From Acidobacteriota bacterium (GTDB taxonomy: Bacteria; Acidobacteriota; Terriglobia; Acidiferrales; UBA7541): DNA of 19,590 nucleotides. How positions within the stretch are numbered: the first letter of the stretch is position 1; each line of letters begins with the position of its first letter. Made by a program: the position numbers and the translations under genes. The notes under the pieces were generated by a model. The model saw only the letters and a program-made list of their open reading frames with translations. It was not told where the DNA came from and made no database searches. The stretch spans positions 1 to 19,590 of the forward strand of contig QHYF01000011.1 of assembly GCA_003224075.1 (NCBI GenBank), written 5' to 3'. This document shows, piece after piece, positions 1 to 7,575 of this stretch.

Positions 1-1468
1 AACGTTGCGCGATTGCCAGTTTTCGCTCGCGGGTAAAGGCCTGAGCCTGCAGTGGGTCTTCGTCGATGCACCCGACCACCACGGCAGCGCCGAATTCACG
101 CGCGATCGGTACTACCCGTTCAAATTTTTCCTCACCGTCCTCCAGATTGATCGAATTAATGATGGATTTTCCCTGGCAATAGGTCAGCGCCAGCTCGATC
201 GCCACGGAATCGGTGGTATCAATCATCACCGGCGCCTTCAATTTTCGAATCAGCTTTTCGTAAAAGAGGGGGATGTCCTTCTTTTCATCGCGCTCGGTAC
301 TTTGCAGGCACACATCCACGATTTGCGCCCCGCCGCGCACCTGCCGCCGCGCAATCTCGCTTGCCTCTTCCCATTTTTCTTCAGCGACGAGGTTCTTGAA
401 CAGGCGCGACCCGATTACGTTTGTCCGCTCGCCCACGAGGAGAGGCCGTGTGCTTTCCTCCGCCTCTATCGATTCAATCCCCGAATAAACTGCGCGATGC
501 GACTCCGCCGGACGCTGGCGCGGCTTTTTACCCTCCACCATTTGCGCAATCGCGTGAATGTGTTTTTCCGTTGTTCCGCAGCACCCGCCCACGACATTGA
601 GCCATCCGTGATCGACAAATTTCTCGAGTTGCGCCGCCAGTGACGTTGGCGTCTCCCCGTACTGACTTGTCTCAGGATTGGGCAGCCCCGCATTCGGGTA
701 ACAGGAGACAAACTCGCCCGTGAGCTGGCTCAGCGTGCGAATGTGGTCGGTCATGAATTCCGGCCCCGTTGCGCAATTCATTCCAAACGCCAGCGGCTTG
801 GCATATCGCAATGAGGCCCACATCGCCTCGATGGTCTGCCCCGCTAACATCGAGCCCATGGGCTCAATGGTCACCGATATGATGAACGGCACCTCACTGC
901 CAATCTCTCTTGAAAGTTTCTGAATGGCGAGGATCGCCGCTTTGATGTTCCGCGTATCCTGACAGGTTTCGATGATCAAGAGGTCTGCGCCGCCATCGAT
1001 GAGCGGCTTGGCCAGGTTGTAGTAGTCGCTCTTCAAATGCTCAAAGCCTATATTTCTCGTGATCGTGATCGCCTTCCGCGTCGGACCCATCGAACCAGCA
1101 ACAAATCGTGGCTTATGTGGCGTCGAATATTCGTCGGCCGCATTCCGGGCAAGTCGCGCCGCCGTTACCATCAGTTCGTAGGATTGGTCAGCAAGGCCAT
1201 AATCGATCAGGTCGCTCTTGGTGCCATTGAACGAGTTGGTTTCAATAACGTCGGCGCCAGCTTCCAAGTACAGGCGATGAATGTCTGAGACCACGTCGGG
1301 ACGCGTTCGAACCAGGTTTTCATTGCATCCCTCAAGCGCGGGTCCACCGAAGTCCGCCGCTGTGAGGTTGCGCTGCTGCAGCATGGTCCCCATCGCGCCG
1401 TCAAGCACGAGGATTCTCTCTGCGAGCAATTCCCGCAGGATCTTGGCGGATTCATTCAGCGGACGCAT
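1..1468 (-). CDS. metH: Cobalamin-dependent methionine synthase, N-terminal part (cut by window edge)
   Basis: Transfers a methyl group from methyltetrahydrofolate through cobalamin to homocysteine, giving methionine in the cytosol. The visible 489 codons cover the first two modules. The homocysteine-binding barrel occupies about residues 1-335: LDGAMGTMLQ near the start, then the zinc-ligand cysteines in MNCATGPE and GGCCGTTE. The pterin-binding domain begins at RPLLVGERTNVIGSR and continues through MIDTTDS to the edge. The cobalamin and reactivation domains would lie outside the window to the left. The ATG at 1468 is chosen because the conserved barrel begins about 20 residues later. There is no strong Shine-Dalgarno sequence, only an AGGA about 18 bases upstream, and the frame stays open upstream (YGCLISQENRE), so a slightly longer N-terminus is possible. 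It is transcribed divergently from the wecB relic. Family assignment is very secure. Confidence 0.95.
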   Translation of the reverse strand, partial: MRPLNESAKILRELLAERILVLDGAMGTMLQQRNLTAADFGGPALEGCNENLVRTRPDVVSDIHRLYLEAGADVIETNSFNGTKSDLIDYGLADQSYELMVTAARLARNAADEYSTPHKPRFVAGSMGPTRKAITITRNIGFEHLKSDYYNLAKPLIDGGADLLIIETCQDTRNIKAAILAIQKLSREIGSEVPFIISVTIEPMGSMLAGQTIEAMWASLRYAKPLAFGMNCATGPEFMTDHIRTLSQLTGEFVSCYPNAGLPNPETSQYGETPTSLAAQLEKFVDHGWLNVVGGCCGTTEKHIHAIAQMVEGKKPRQRPAESHRAVYSGIESIEAEESTRPLLVGERTNVIGSRLFKNLVAEEKWEEASEIARRQVRGGAQIVDVCLQSTERDEKKDIPLFYEKLIRKLKAPVMIDTTDSVAIELALTYCQGKSIINSINLEDGEEKFERVVPIAREFGAAVVVGCIDEDPLQAQAFTRERKLAIAQR

Positions 1469-1562
1469 CCGTTGAAAGGCAGTAGTCCTTTCTCGGTTCT
1501 CTTGTGAAATGAGGCAGCCATAGAGAAAGCCGGTCTTGCCAACTACCTGATTTTACGCAAGT

Positions 1563-1886
1563 TTGCCCTCAGAAACGAATGCTCCCGCATTGAAATGGTG
1601 CTTTTTTCGTGTGAATGGCGCATACGCCACGCCCAAAGTCCAATTCGCCGATGCTATACTGCATGCTGACGCGGGAAGCGTACGCTTCACCGGGCGTCTC
1701 GTAACCATTTCCGAAGGCACGAACTTGCGAGTTGGTACCGATCCTGCCAAGATTGTAGCTGCCGCTCGCAATGCTTTGGCAGGAAAAGGAAAAGCGGGCC
1801 GCGTCCCACGTCTGTGGGACGGCCACACAGCCAAACGGATTGTCGAGATTCTCTTGAAGTTGGTGCCACGGGGAAATGCATCGTAG
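1563..1886 (+). pseudogene. wecB: C-terminal relic of non-hydrolysing UDP-N-acetylglucosamine 2-epimerase
   Basis: Intact WecB interconverts UDP-GlcNAc and UDP-ManNAc and is roughly 360-380 residues long. Only its last ~65-70 residues are recognisable here, from about base 1679. The signatures are VTISEGTN, VGTDPAKI and PRLWDG, followed by a helix ending in KRIVEIL, which match the family's C-terminal end. The reading frame runs to a TAG at 1886, so this part is not visibly frameshifted. The first ~38 codons of the open frame resemble nothing I know, and the N-terminal Rossmann domain and active-site residues are absent. A one-residue loss is suggested where the family usually reads NTERPVT and this copy reads TGRLVT. 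A hairpin follows 30 bases after the stop. I read it as a decayed gene near galE and a glycosyltransferase. Expression as a short protein is possible but unlikely. Confidence 0.7.
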
Positions 1887-1915
1887 GTGTCAGTAACAAT
1901 TCGAGTACAGCTGTT

Positions 1916-1937
1916 CCAAAGGGCCTTGCCCCTTTGG
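1916..1937 (+). terminator. Hairpin with T-rich tail, likely terminator of the wecB relic
   Basis: A perfect 8-bp stem (CCAAAGGG / CCCTTTGG) with a 6-base loop is followed by CCAGTTTT. It lies between the relic's stop codon and the response regulator start (25 bases further on), so it could also act in the regulator's leader. The T-run is short and offset, so intrinsic termination is probable but not certain. Confidence 0.5.
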
Positions 1938-1962
1938 CCAGTTTTCACTACGCTAGCGGACA

Positions 1963-2637
1963 GTGACTACGAAACGTGCTTCCTCCAAACTGACGGTTTG
2001 CATCCTCTCGCCGCATCCCCTGGTGCTGAGCGAGTTCGAGCGAATTCTAGGAAAGGCTCCCTTCAAAGTTGTCGCCAAACAGCTGGAATCCACGCTTGCG
2101 CCTGATTTGCGCAATCTCGAGCCGCCTCAGGCTCAGGTTTACGTCGTCGACGCGCATGCCGCGAAACCCGCCACCGGCGCGCTTCTGACGAATATCCTGG
2201 AACGCTACCCGGAGGCTCGGCTCATCGTTGTGGGTGAGCAGCACAACGATTCCAACAGCTTCTCGCTCCTGCGGCTTGGCGTAAAGGGTCTTCTGACCTA
2301 CGTCGAGGCCCGCGATCAGTTGATCCGCGCACTCCCGCTGGTTGCTGGTGGCGGATTCTGGGTACCGCGCCAGCTTCTGTCCGGCTTCGTTGATTCCATC
2401 CTCACGGGGCAGGGGCGCAGACTGAAGACCGATTCCGTCACCAATCTCAGCCGCCGGGAACAGGAAGTTCTCGATTCACTGCTGGAAAATCTTTCCAACA
2501 AAGAGATCGCCAACAGACTCAACATTGCGGAGCGCACCGTGAAGTTTCATGTCTCAAACCTGCTCAACAAATTTGGCGTGCGCCGCCGCGCAGACCTGAT
2601 CCTTCTTACCTTCCAGCGCCGCTTGTCGCAGGCTTAA
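1963..2637 (+). CDS. LuxR/NarL-type response regulator with degenerate receiver domain
   Basis: A DNA-binding transcriptional regulator of 224 residues. Residues ~10-125 form a receiver-like domain and residues ~160-222 a LuxR helix-turn-helix, with LSRREQEVL, NKEIANRLNIAERTVKFHV and LNKFGVRRRADL as family hallmarks. In the receiver, a possible phospho-acceptor Asp63 sits in VYVVDAHA. The acidic pair that normally binds magnesium is replaced by Ser16-Pro17 (CILSPHPL). The conserved Thr/Ser after strand 4 is Gly91, and the Lys after strand 5 is missing (LLTYVEA). Classical phosphorelay control is therefore doubtful. The GTG at 1963 is well constrained because an in-frame TAG lies at 1954-1956. 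Shine-Dalgarno is weak (GCGGAC). No histidine kinase is adjacent, so it is an orphan here; target genes cannot be inferred. Confidence 0.9.
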   Translation: MTTKRASSKLTVCILSPHPLVLSEFERILGKAPFKVVAKQLESTLAPDLRNLEPPQAQVYVVDAHAAKPATGALLTNILERYPEARLIVVGEQHNDSNSFSLLRLGVKGLLTYVEARDQLIRALPLVAGGGFWVPRQLLSGFVDSILTGQGRRLKTDSVTNLSRREQEVLDSLLENLSNKEIANRLNIAERTVKFHVSNLLNKFGVRRRADLILLTFQRRLSQA

Positions 2638-2754
2638 CTTTTGTCAAAACTTGCAGGACTGCCGCATCTTTTTTTGTGTGGACATTGTGGTCGCAGCCCG
2701 CGACATTAAGCGCCACGCGCTTACGCTTTTGGCTTTCTCCAGGAGAGCGCACAG

Positions 2755-3774
2755 GTGAATATTCTGGTTACCGGCGCGGCAGGCTACATCGGCAGCATCT
2801 GCGCCGAAGTGTTGCTTGCCCGCGGCATGTCGGTCATCGCCCTGGACAGTTTGTTGGAGGGTCACCGTGCGGCCGTGCCTCCGGGTGCGATCTTTTGTCA
2901 GACGGACCTTGGCGATCGCGCGCAGATTGAGAGCGTTTTTTCTCAGCACAAGATTGATGCCGTGATGCACTTTGCCGGCGAAGCCTTGGTCGCCAAATCG
3001 GTACGGGAACCCAGCACGTTTTACGCTGCAAACGTTGCTTGCGGCGTGAATCTCCTCGATGCCATGACGCGCCACGGCGTAAGAAAATTCATCTTTTCGT
3101 CAACCGCGGCAACTTATGGCGAGCCCGAAATCGTTCCCATCCCCGAAGACCACCGCAAGGCGCCCATCAATCCTTACGGGAAATCCAAACTTCTATTCGA
3201 ACAGATTCTCGCGGATTACAAGGCTTATGCCGGTCTTAAGTATGTCAGCCTCCGGTATTTCAACGCCGCCGGCGCCTCTGCTGATCGCGGGGAGCATCAT
3301 CGCGTGGAAACACATCTCATTCCCCGGGTTCTCGACGCCGCTGCTGGCAGCCTGCCGTATGTCGATGTCTTCGGTACGGACTACCCGACCCCTGATGGAA
3401 CTTGCGTCCGCGACTACATCCATGTGCTCGACATCGCCGATTCCCACGTTCGCGCGCTGGAGGAAATCGACCGCGTTGCCGGCGAAGCTTTCAATGTCGG
3501 CAATAGCCGTGGTTTTTCGATCCTCGAAGTAATCGATGTCGCGGAGCACATCACCGGACGCAAAATTCCGCGCAAACTCGGTCCGCGGCGCTCCGGTGAT
3601 CCCGCCGTGCTAGTCGCCAGCAAGGAAAAACTCAAGCACGCACTGGGCTGGGAGGCATCGCATTCCTCGCTCGAAGAGATTATTCAGTCAGCCTGGACGT
3701 GGAAGCAGAAACATCCCAACGGATATGCTGATTCCGGGCCGTCCAGGATCAGTCGGCGAGGTTATAGCGGATAA
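2755..3774 (+). CDS. galE: UDP-glucose 4-epimerase
   Basis: Interconverts UDP-glucose and UDP-galactose with bound NAD, supplying galactose for surface glycans or feeding galactose catabolism. It is an extended short-chain dehydrogenase of 339 residues, the usual GalE length. The nucleotide-binding motif GAAGYIGS is at residues 8-14. The catalytic set is visible as SST at 115-117 and Tyr141-x-x-x-Lys145 (YGKSK). LRYFNAAGA (~166-174) and CVRDYIHV (~217-224) are typical substrate-domain segments. The GTG start has a good Shine-Dalgarno AGGAG at 2741-2745, nine bases upstream. The 3' end overlaps the convergent glycosyltransferase gene by 26 bases. Epimerisation of N-acetylated sugars cannot be excluded from sequence alone. 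Confidence 0.93.
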   Translation: MNILVTGAAGYIGSICAEVLLARGMSVIALDSLLEGHRAAVPPGAIFCQTDLGDRAQIESVFSQHKIDAVMHFAGEALVAKSVREPSTFYAANVACGVNLLDAMTRHGVRKFIFSSTAATYGEPEIVPIPEDHRKAPINPYGKSKLLFEQILADYKAYAGLKYVSLRYFNAAGASADRGEHHRVETHLIPRVLDAAAGSLPYVDVFGTDYPTPDGTCVRDYIHVLDIADSHVRALEEIDRVAGEAFNVGNSRGFSILEVIDVAEHITGRKIPRKLGPRRSGDPAVLVASKEKLKHALGWEASHSSLEEIIQSAWTWKQKHPNGYADSGPSRISRRGYSG

Positions 3775-4528
3775 TGCACCACAACGTCTGGACGCCGTCT
3801 TTCCAGGTGATTTTCTTGCCTTCCTCGTACGTTCGGCCCGCATATGTAATCGGCACTTCGTAGATGCGCCACTTGTGTTTCGCGATTTTGGCCGTGATCT
3901 CCGGTTCAAATCCAAATCGGTTGGACTTGAGCTCGATCCCTTTCAGCACTTCTCTCCGAAAGGCTTTGTAGCAGGTCTCCATATCGGTCAGCTTCAGATT
4001 TGTGAAGATGTCCGAAAGCAGTGTCAGTATTCTGTTCGCGACGTAGTGCCAGAAGTAGTGCACGCGCTGCGGCCCGCCTTGGAACCGCGACCCATACACA
4101 ACATCCGCGCGGCCGTCCAAGATGGGTTCCAGTAACTTTGAGTAATCGCGCGGGTCGTATTCGAGGTCCGCATCCTGCACCAGCACAATCTCACCCGTCG
4201 CTTGCGCAAAACCGCGCCGCAGCGCGGCGCCCTTGCCCTGATTTGGCGCCTGGAAGAGAAACCGCAAGTCTCTCAACTCGATGGGGCCGCTGCCATCTTG
4301 CGCAGGAGCGAAGGCTTCGCCGTTCGCTTGCCGCGCGGCCATGTTTTCCAGAATTTGACGCGTTCCATCAGTTGAGCAATCATCAACGACAATCACTTCC
4401 TTGCGTACCTCGGTGTCCAGCACGCGCCTCAGGATCTCGTCAATCGTCGCCTTCTCGTTGTAAACGGGAACAACGATCGTGAGTTTCGGATTGTCCAGCG
4501 CGGAAGGGTTGCGTCGTTGATGGGCCAT
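3749..4528 (-). CDS. Family 2 glycosyltransferase, polyprenyl/dolichol-phosphate mannosyl- or glucosyltransferase-like
   Basis: Probably transfers a sugar from a nucleotide-sugar donor to a polyprenyl phosphate at the inner face of the membrane. It is a 259-residue GT-A domain. TIVVPVYNE (17-25) opens the fold, VVDDCSTDGT (47-56) and the DAD metal site at 119-121 (VQDADLEYDP) bind donor and metal, and GSRF (146-149) and KAFRREV (188-194) are typical of DPM1-like enzymes. There is no C-terminal membrane domain, so it resembles the soluble DPM1 class. A Gly/Ala-rich insert at ~67-84 is unusual. ATG 4528 is preferred because the conserved fold begins 16 residues later; an in-frame TTG at 4555 has GGAGG directly abutting it, too close to work well. 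A -10-like box 12 bases upstream suggests a near-leaderless mRNA. Sugar specificity is unknown. Confidence 0.88.
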   Translation of the reverse strand: MAHQRRNPSALDNPKLTIVVPVYNEKATIDEILRRVLDTEVRKEVIVVDDCSTDGTRQILENMAARQANGEAFAPAQDGSGPIELRDLRFLFQAPNQGKGAALRRGFAQATGEIVLVQDADLEYDPRDYSKLLEPILDGRADVVYGSRFQGGPQRVHYFWHYVANRILTLLSDIFTNLKLTDMETCYKAFRREVLKGIELKSNRFGFEPEITAKIAKHKWRIYEVPITYAGRTYEEGKKITWKDGVQTLWCIIRYNLAD

Positions 4529-4540
4529 GGATGCTGGAAG

Positions 4541-4570
4541 ATTGTAGCGGCGCAACCTCCGGCGAGTAAA
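4541..4570 (-). promoter_or_regulatory. Candidate sigma-70-type promoter for the glycosyltransferase
   Basis: On the minus strand, TTTACT (4565-4570) and TACAAT (4541-4546) are separated by 18 bases. The -10 box ends 12 bases before ATG 4528, so the predicted transcript would have a leader of only about five bases. Read by eye without a scoring matrix. Confidence 0.4.
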
Positions 4571-4612
4571 GGCAGGTCCGGGCCAATTCCAGGTTTTGGC
4601 CCCTCTTTCCCT

Positions 4613-4640
4613 TTGCGCACTATGGCAAACCCGCTATTCT
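4613..4640 (+). promoter_or_regulatory. Candidate promoter for the mtaB leader and mtaB
   Basis: TTGCGC (4613-4618) and TATTCT (4635-4640) are separated by 16 bases in the divergent intergenic region. The predicted start (~4647) gives a leader of about 160 bases before mtaB, containing a short ORF and a small hairpin. By-eye call. Confidence 0.4.
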
Positions 4641-4672
4641 TGTAAAGCGCTCTGTCTGTTGCGGAGGTGCAG

Positions 4673-4720
4673 ATGCGCTGCGCCGTGGCCCGCGTGGCGT
4701 GCAAACTGGGTTTCGATTAG
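4673..4720 (+). CDS. Possible 15-residue leader peptide upstream of mtaB
   Basis: A short ORF (MRCAVARVACKLGFD) starts at an ATG preceded by a canonical GGAGG at 4663-4667 with five-base spacing. This is the best Shine-Dalgarno in the region, while mtaB itself has none. It ends at TAG 4720, 88 bases before mtaB. A 6-bp hairpin (CCGAGC / GCTCGG, 4745-4764) lies between. It could be a regulatory leader peptide, a small protein, or chance. It contains one AAA lysine codon, read by the tRNA class that MtaB modifies, which is suggestive but thin evidence. Confidence 0.3.
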   Translation: MRCAVARVACKLGFD

Positions 4721-4808
4721 CTTGATCTGGAGCCACGGATTCGTCCGAGCCTCTAAGCGCTCGGTGAAATGTTCGTCGAATCTTTCTGTGTGTCTTTGCT
4801 GGTTTTAG

Positions 4809-6233
4809 ATGCCGACCTTCTACATCGAACAATTTGGCTGCCGCGCCACGCAAGCGGATGGTGCCGTCCTCGAACGCCAGTTGCTTGACCGCGGTTGCAC
4901 CTCCGCCTCCGAAGCTGCTGCCGCGGACATCGTGGTGGTCAACACTTGTACGGTCACGGCCTCTGCGGATGCGCAGGCTCGCGATGCCATTCGAAAGCTT
5001 CATGCGGCAAACCCCGCCATTCGTGTCATCGTCACCGGCTGTTACGCTCAGCGCGCTCCCGAAGAACTAGCGGTTCTTCCCGGCGTTTCCTGGGTTGTCG
5101 GCAATTCTCATAAGCCTCAAATACCCGCACTTATCGAGGCGATCTCTGAGATGTCCTCAGCTTCAAATTTGAATGGTTTCTTTCCCGCCGCCGCCCTCGT
5201 ACCCTCGGCCATGTCACTTTCCCCCCTTCCGGCAAAAACCCTGAGCGGTGACATTCTCGAACAGACCGTCCTGCTTGCCACTCCGGTCCTCGGCGGGGAA
5301 GGAAGCCACACGCGCCCGACCCTGAAAATTCAGGATGGTTGCAACTCTCGCTGCTCGTACTGTGTGATTCCGTTTGTCCGCGGAAGAAGCCGGAGCCTTC
5401 CCCCTGAATCCGTCATCCAGGAAATCCGGAATCTTAGCGAAGCCGGATATCAAGAAATCGTCCTCAGCGGGATCAACCTCGGCACCTATGGCCGCGACCT
5501 TTCGCTTCGTGTCGAATTCGAAGACCTCCTCCGCCGGATTCTTCATGAAACCTCAATCGTGCGCCTTCGCATCAGCTCCATCGAACCGCTGGACGTCACG
5601 CAAGACCTCGTCGAACTCTTTGCGTCGACCGATCGCCTCGCCCAGCACTTCCACATCCCTTTGCAGTCCGGCTCCGACCGCATTCTCGCCGCGATGCACC
5701 GCTGGTACCGCGCCGAGCATTATGCCCGCCGTGTGGAGCTCATCCGTGAACGCCTCCCGCATGCCGCCATCGGCGCCGACGTCATCACCGGTTTCCCGGG
5801 CGAAACGGAAGACGAACACGCCGCAACACTAGCGTTCATCGAATCACTGCCGTTCACCTATTTGCATGTCTTTTCGTATTCGAAACGGCCCGGCACAAAA
5901 GCCGCGACCCTTTCGAACCCTGTCCCTGGCGCCATCATCAAGCGCCGCGCCCGCGAACTCCGCTCCCTTGGCGAAAAGAAAGCCGCCGCCTTCCGCCAAT
6001 CTCAAATCGGCCGCACTCTTCGCCTCCTTACACTTCGTTCTGACAGACAGGGCCCTTCGAGTGCCACGCCCGCGCTCTCCACCAATTATCTGAAAGTCCG
6101 TGTTCGCGGGACTCATCCGTCCAACCACTGGCTGGATGTGTACATTTCGAATGAGGAAGGGAATTCCCTGCTGGGAGATGTGGCGCAGGCCGGATGGCCC
6201 TATGCCTCGAAAATGACTTGCGCCAGTGCCTGA
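4809..6233 (+). CDS. mtaB: tRNA threonylcarbamoyladenosine C2-methylthiotransferase
   Basis: A radical SAM enzyme that converts t6A37 to ms2t6A37 in tRNAs reading ANN codons, improving decoding accuracy. It has 474 residues. The N-terminal UPF0004 domain carries three cysteines for the auxiliary iron-sulfur cluster: Cys11 (FGCR), Cys47 (NTCT) and Cys78 (TGCY). The radical SAM motif CxxxCxxC is at 178, 182 and 185 (CNSRCSYC). LSGINLGTYG, RISSIEP, HIPLQSG and GADVITGFPGE follow in order. A TRAM-like C-terminus occupies about 395-470. Residues ~115-165 form a longer, Ala/Pro-rich linker before the radical domain. MtaB is favoured over MiaB or RimO by the short N-terminus and GINLGTYG. The ATG start begins exactly at the conserved fold but has no Shine-Dalgarno. 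The 3' end overlaps convergent acpS by 34 bases. Confidence 0.92.
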   Translation: MPTFYIEQFGCRATQADGAVLERQLLDRGCTSASEAAAADIVVVNTCTVTASADAQARDAIRKLHAANPAIRVIVTGCYAQRAPEELAVLPGVSWVVGNSHKPQIPALIEAISEMSSASNLNGFFPAAALVPSAMSLSPLPAKTLSGDILEQTVLLATPVLGGEGSHTRPTLKIQDGCNSRCSYCVIPFVRGRSRSLPPESVIQEIRNLSEAGYQEIVLSGINLGTYGRDLSLRVEFEDLLRRILHETSIVRLRISSIEPLDVTQDLVELFASTDRLAQHFHIPLQSGSDRILAAMHRWYRAEHYARRVELIRERLPHAAIGADVITGFPGETEDEHAATLAFIESLPFTYLHVFSYSKRPGTKAATLSNPVPGAIIKRRARELRSLGEKKAAAFRQSQIGRTLRLLTLRSDRQGPSSATPALSTNYLKVRVRGTHPSNHWLDVYISNEEGNSLLGDVAQAGWPYASKMTCASA

Positions 6234-6577
6234 GCCGTCGTATGCGTGATGCTCAGCGCGACATGCTTCACTCCGAGCTGCTGGGCAATTTTTCCCGCCT
6301 CGCCCCCCAGTGCCAGCGTCGGCCGCCCGCCGGCCTCCCGCACCACCTCCAAATCGACCCAGCGGACCCCGCGTCGCCACCCTGTTCCTAAAGCCTTCAT
6401 TGCTGCCTCTTTTGCCGCAAACCGTCCGGCGTAGCGTTCGTATCTGTTCTTGAACTGCTCGCAGTACTCTCGTTCCTTCGCCGTGTACACTCGTCTCAGA
6501 AATACCTCGCCATGGCGCTCAATCGCCGCTTGGATGCGGCCCACCTCGGCAATGTCCACGCCCATTCCTATGATCAA
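6200..6577 (-). CDS. acpS: Holo-[acyl-carrier-protein] synthase
   Basis: Transfers 4'-phosphopantetheine from CoA to a serine of apo-ACP, activating fatty acid synthesis. The 125 residues match the normal AcpS length. The magnesium/CoA ligands are visible as Asp8 in GMGVDIAEV and Glu57 in FAAKEAAMKALG; RVYTAKEREYC is also characteristic. The TTG start at 6577 is supported by GGAGG four bases upstream and by the family's usual beginning (MIIGxGxDI). The next in-frame ATG (6565) would remove conserved strand residues. The last 34 bases overlap the end of convergent mtaB. It is divergent from pgeF with a 52-base gap that must hold both promoters. Confidence 0.95.
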   Translation of the reverse strand: MIIGMGVDIAEVGRIQAAIERHGEVFLRRVYTAKEREYCEQFKNRYERYAGRFAAKEAAMKALGTGWRRGVRWVDLEVVREAGGRPTLALGGEAGKIAQQLGVKHVALSITHTTAQALAQVIFEA

Positions 6578-6614
6578 GACGCCTCCAGCGCTCGGCTCAC
6601 CGGCTGTCTCCGAT

Positions 6615-6620
6615 TATACT
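6615..6620 (+). promoter_or_regulatory. Candidate -10 box for pgeF
   Basis: TATACT lies nine bases before the GTG start of pgeF, implying a leaderless or near-leaderless transcript. No convincing -35 box is seen at the normal spacing. Confidence 0.4.
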
Positions 6621-6629
6621 GGTAGAGTT

Positions 6630-7559
6630 GTGGCTCCCACGAAATCACTGACGGCCAGGCGCATCGTCCGCAAACAGCGTATTCGAGCGATTTCAGAACT
6701 CCCTTGGACCGAGCACGTCGCCCACGGCATTCGAATTCTGCAAGCGCCGGCGCTCACGAAAATTCCCTGGCTCGTCCACGGCTTCAGCACCCGGCCGGGC
6801 GGCGTCAGCGATCTCGAAGGCAAAAAGGTGTTGAATCTCGGTTTCGCGGAATGGGACACGCGGAAACTTGTTGTCGAAAATCGTCGCCTCTTTCAATCTG
6901 CGCTCAATGCAGACAATCTCGCGCTCGTTACCCTCACGCAATCCCATTCGGATGTTGTGCAAGTCTTCGATTCCGTGCCCGCCGAGTCCTGTCGCGGGGA
7001 CGCTTCCGCAACCATTCGCCCCGGCTTGCTTCTCGGCGTTCAGACTGCCGATTGCGTCCCCATTCTTCTCGTCGATCCCCAAAAGAGAGCCGTCTCCGCC
7101 GTTCATGCCGGCTGGCGCGGCACACTGCAACGCATCGTCACAAAAGCCATTGGGAAAATGCAAATGCAGTTCGGCTCGAGGCCAGATGGCCTGCTCGCTG
7201 CCATCGGCCCTTCGATCGGGGGCTGCTGCTACGAAGTAGGCACGGAAGTTGCCACAGCCTTCGTCTCCCAATTCCCCAACGCGGCCGACTGGTTCGATGA
7301 ACTCCGCACCGGCGACGAGCCTAATCCCCTCCAATGGCTCAATGGGATGCCACCGGGCCACCAGCCCGCACCGAAGAACGTCTTCCTCGATCTCCGCAAA
7401 GCCAATCGCGCGCTGCTCCTCGACGCAGGTCTCCCTGCGCAAAACATCTTCGTCGTTGACCTTTGCACCGCCTGCCGCCGCGATCTTCTCTTTAGTTATC
7501 GCAGGGAAGGCGCCGTGTCAGGCCGTCTCATGTCCGTAGTCGGCATTCGCAAGGTCTGA
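6630..7559 (+). CDS. pgeF: Purine nucleoside phosphorylase / laccase-domain protein (YfiH/PgeF family)
   Basis: Members of this family (formerly called polyphenol oxidases) have been shown to act on purine nucleosides, and E. coli PgeF edits peptidoglycan precursors. With the GTG start the protein has 309 residues, within the range for the family. The metal and active-site residues are visible: His106 in LTQSHSDVV, Cys142 in QTADCVPIL and His159 in AVHAGWRGT. HGFSTRPGG near residue 50 and IGPSIGGCCYEVG near 192-204 are hallmarks. The frame is open further upstream to 6450, but that part lies inside acpS on the other strand. GTG 6630 is chosen as the first plausible start after acpS. The ~25-residue basic N-terminal extension before the fold is unusual. 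An insert at ~228-247 precedes the C-terminal helix. Which activity dominates cannot be told from sequence. Confidence 0.88.
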   Translation: MAPTKSLTARRIVRKQRIRAISELPWTEHVAHGIRILQAPALTKIPWLVHGFSTRPGGVSDLEGKKVLNLGFAEWDTRKLVVENRRLFQSALNADNLALVTLTQSHSDVVQVFDSVPAESCRGDASATIRPGLLLGVQTADCVPILLVDPQKRAVSAVHAGWRGTLQRIVTKAIGKMQMQFGSRPDGLLAAIGPSIGGCCYEVGTEVATAFVSQFPNAADWFDELRTGDEPNPLQWLNGMPPGHQPAPKNVFLDLRKANRALLLDAGLPAQNIFVVDLCTACRRDLLFSYRREGAVSGRLMSVVGIRKV

Positions 7560-7575
7560 TCACATTCTCGTCGTA

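Noticed and set aside
466..711. Several 60-120-codon ORFs antisense to or out of frame with metH, M16 and other genes.
   Set aside because: They are shadows of conserved genes in GC-rich DNA and match no known protein.
1456..1521. A 21-codon ORF (minus strand) overlapping the start of metH, possible upstream regulatory ORF.
   Set aside because: It has no ribosome-binding site and no recognisable composition; the overlap is easily chance.
1469..1562. Possible SAM or cobalamin riboswitch in the metH leader.
   Set aside because: None of the conserved core sequences of S-box, SAM-II, SAH or B12-box elements can be seen, and the leader is short.
1802..1821. Perfect 8-bp hairpin (CGTCCCAC / GTGGGACG) inside the wecB relic.
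   Set aside because: The bases encode the conserved WecB end RVPRLWDG, so the palindrome is best explained by coding constraint.
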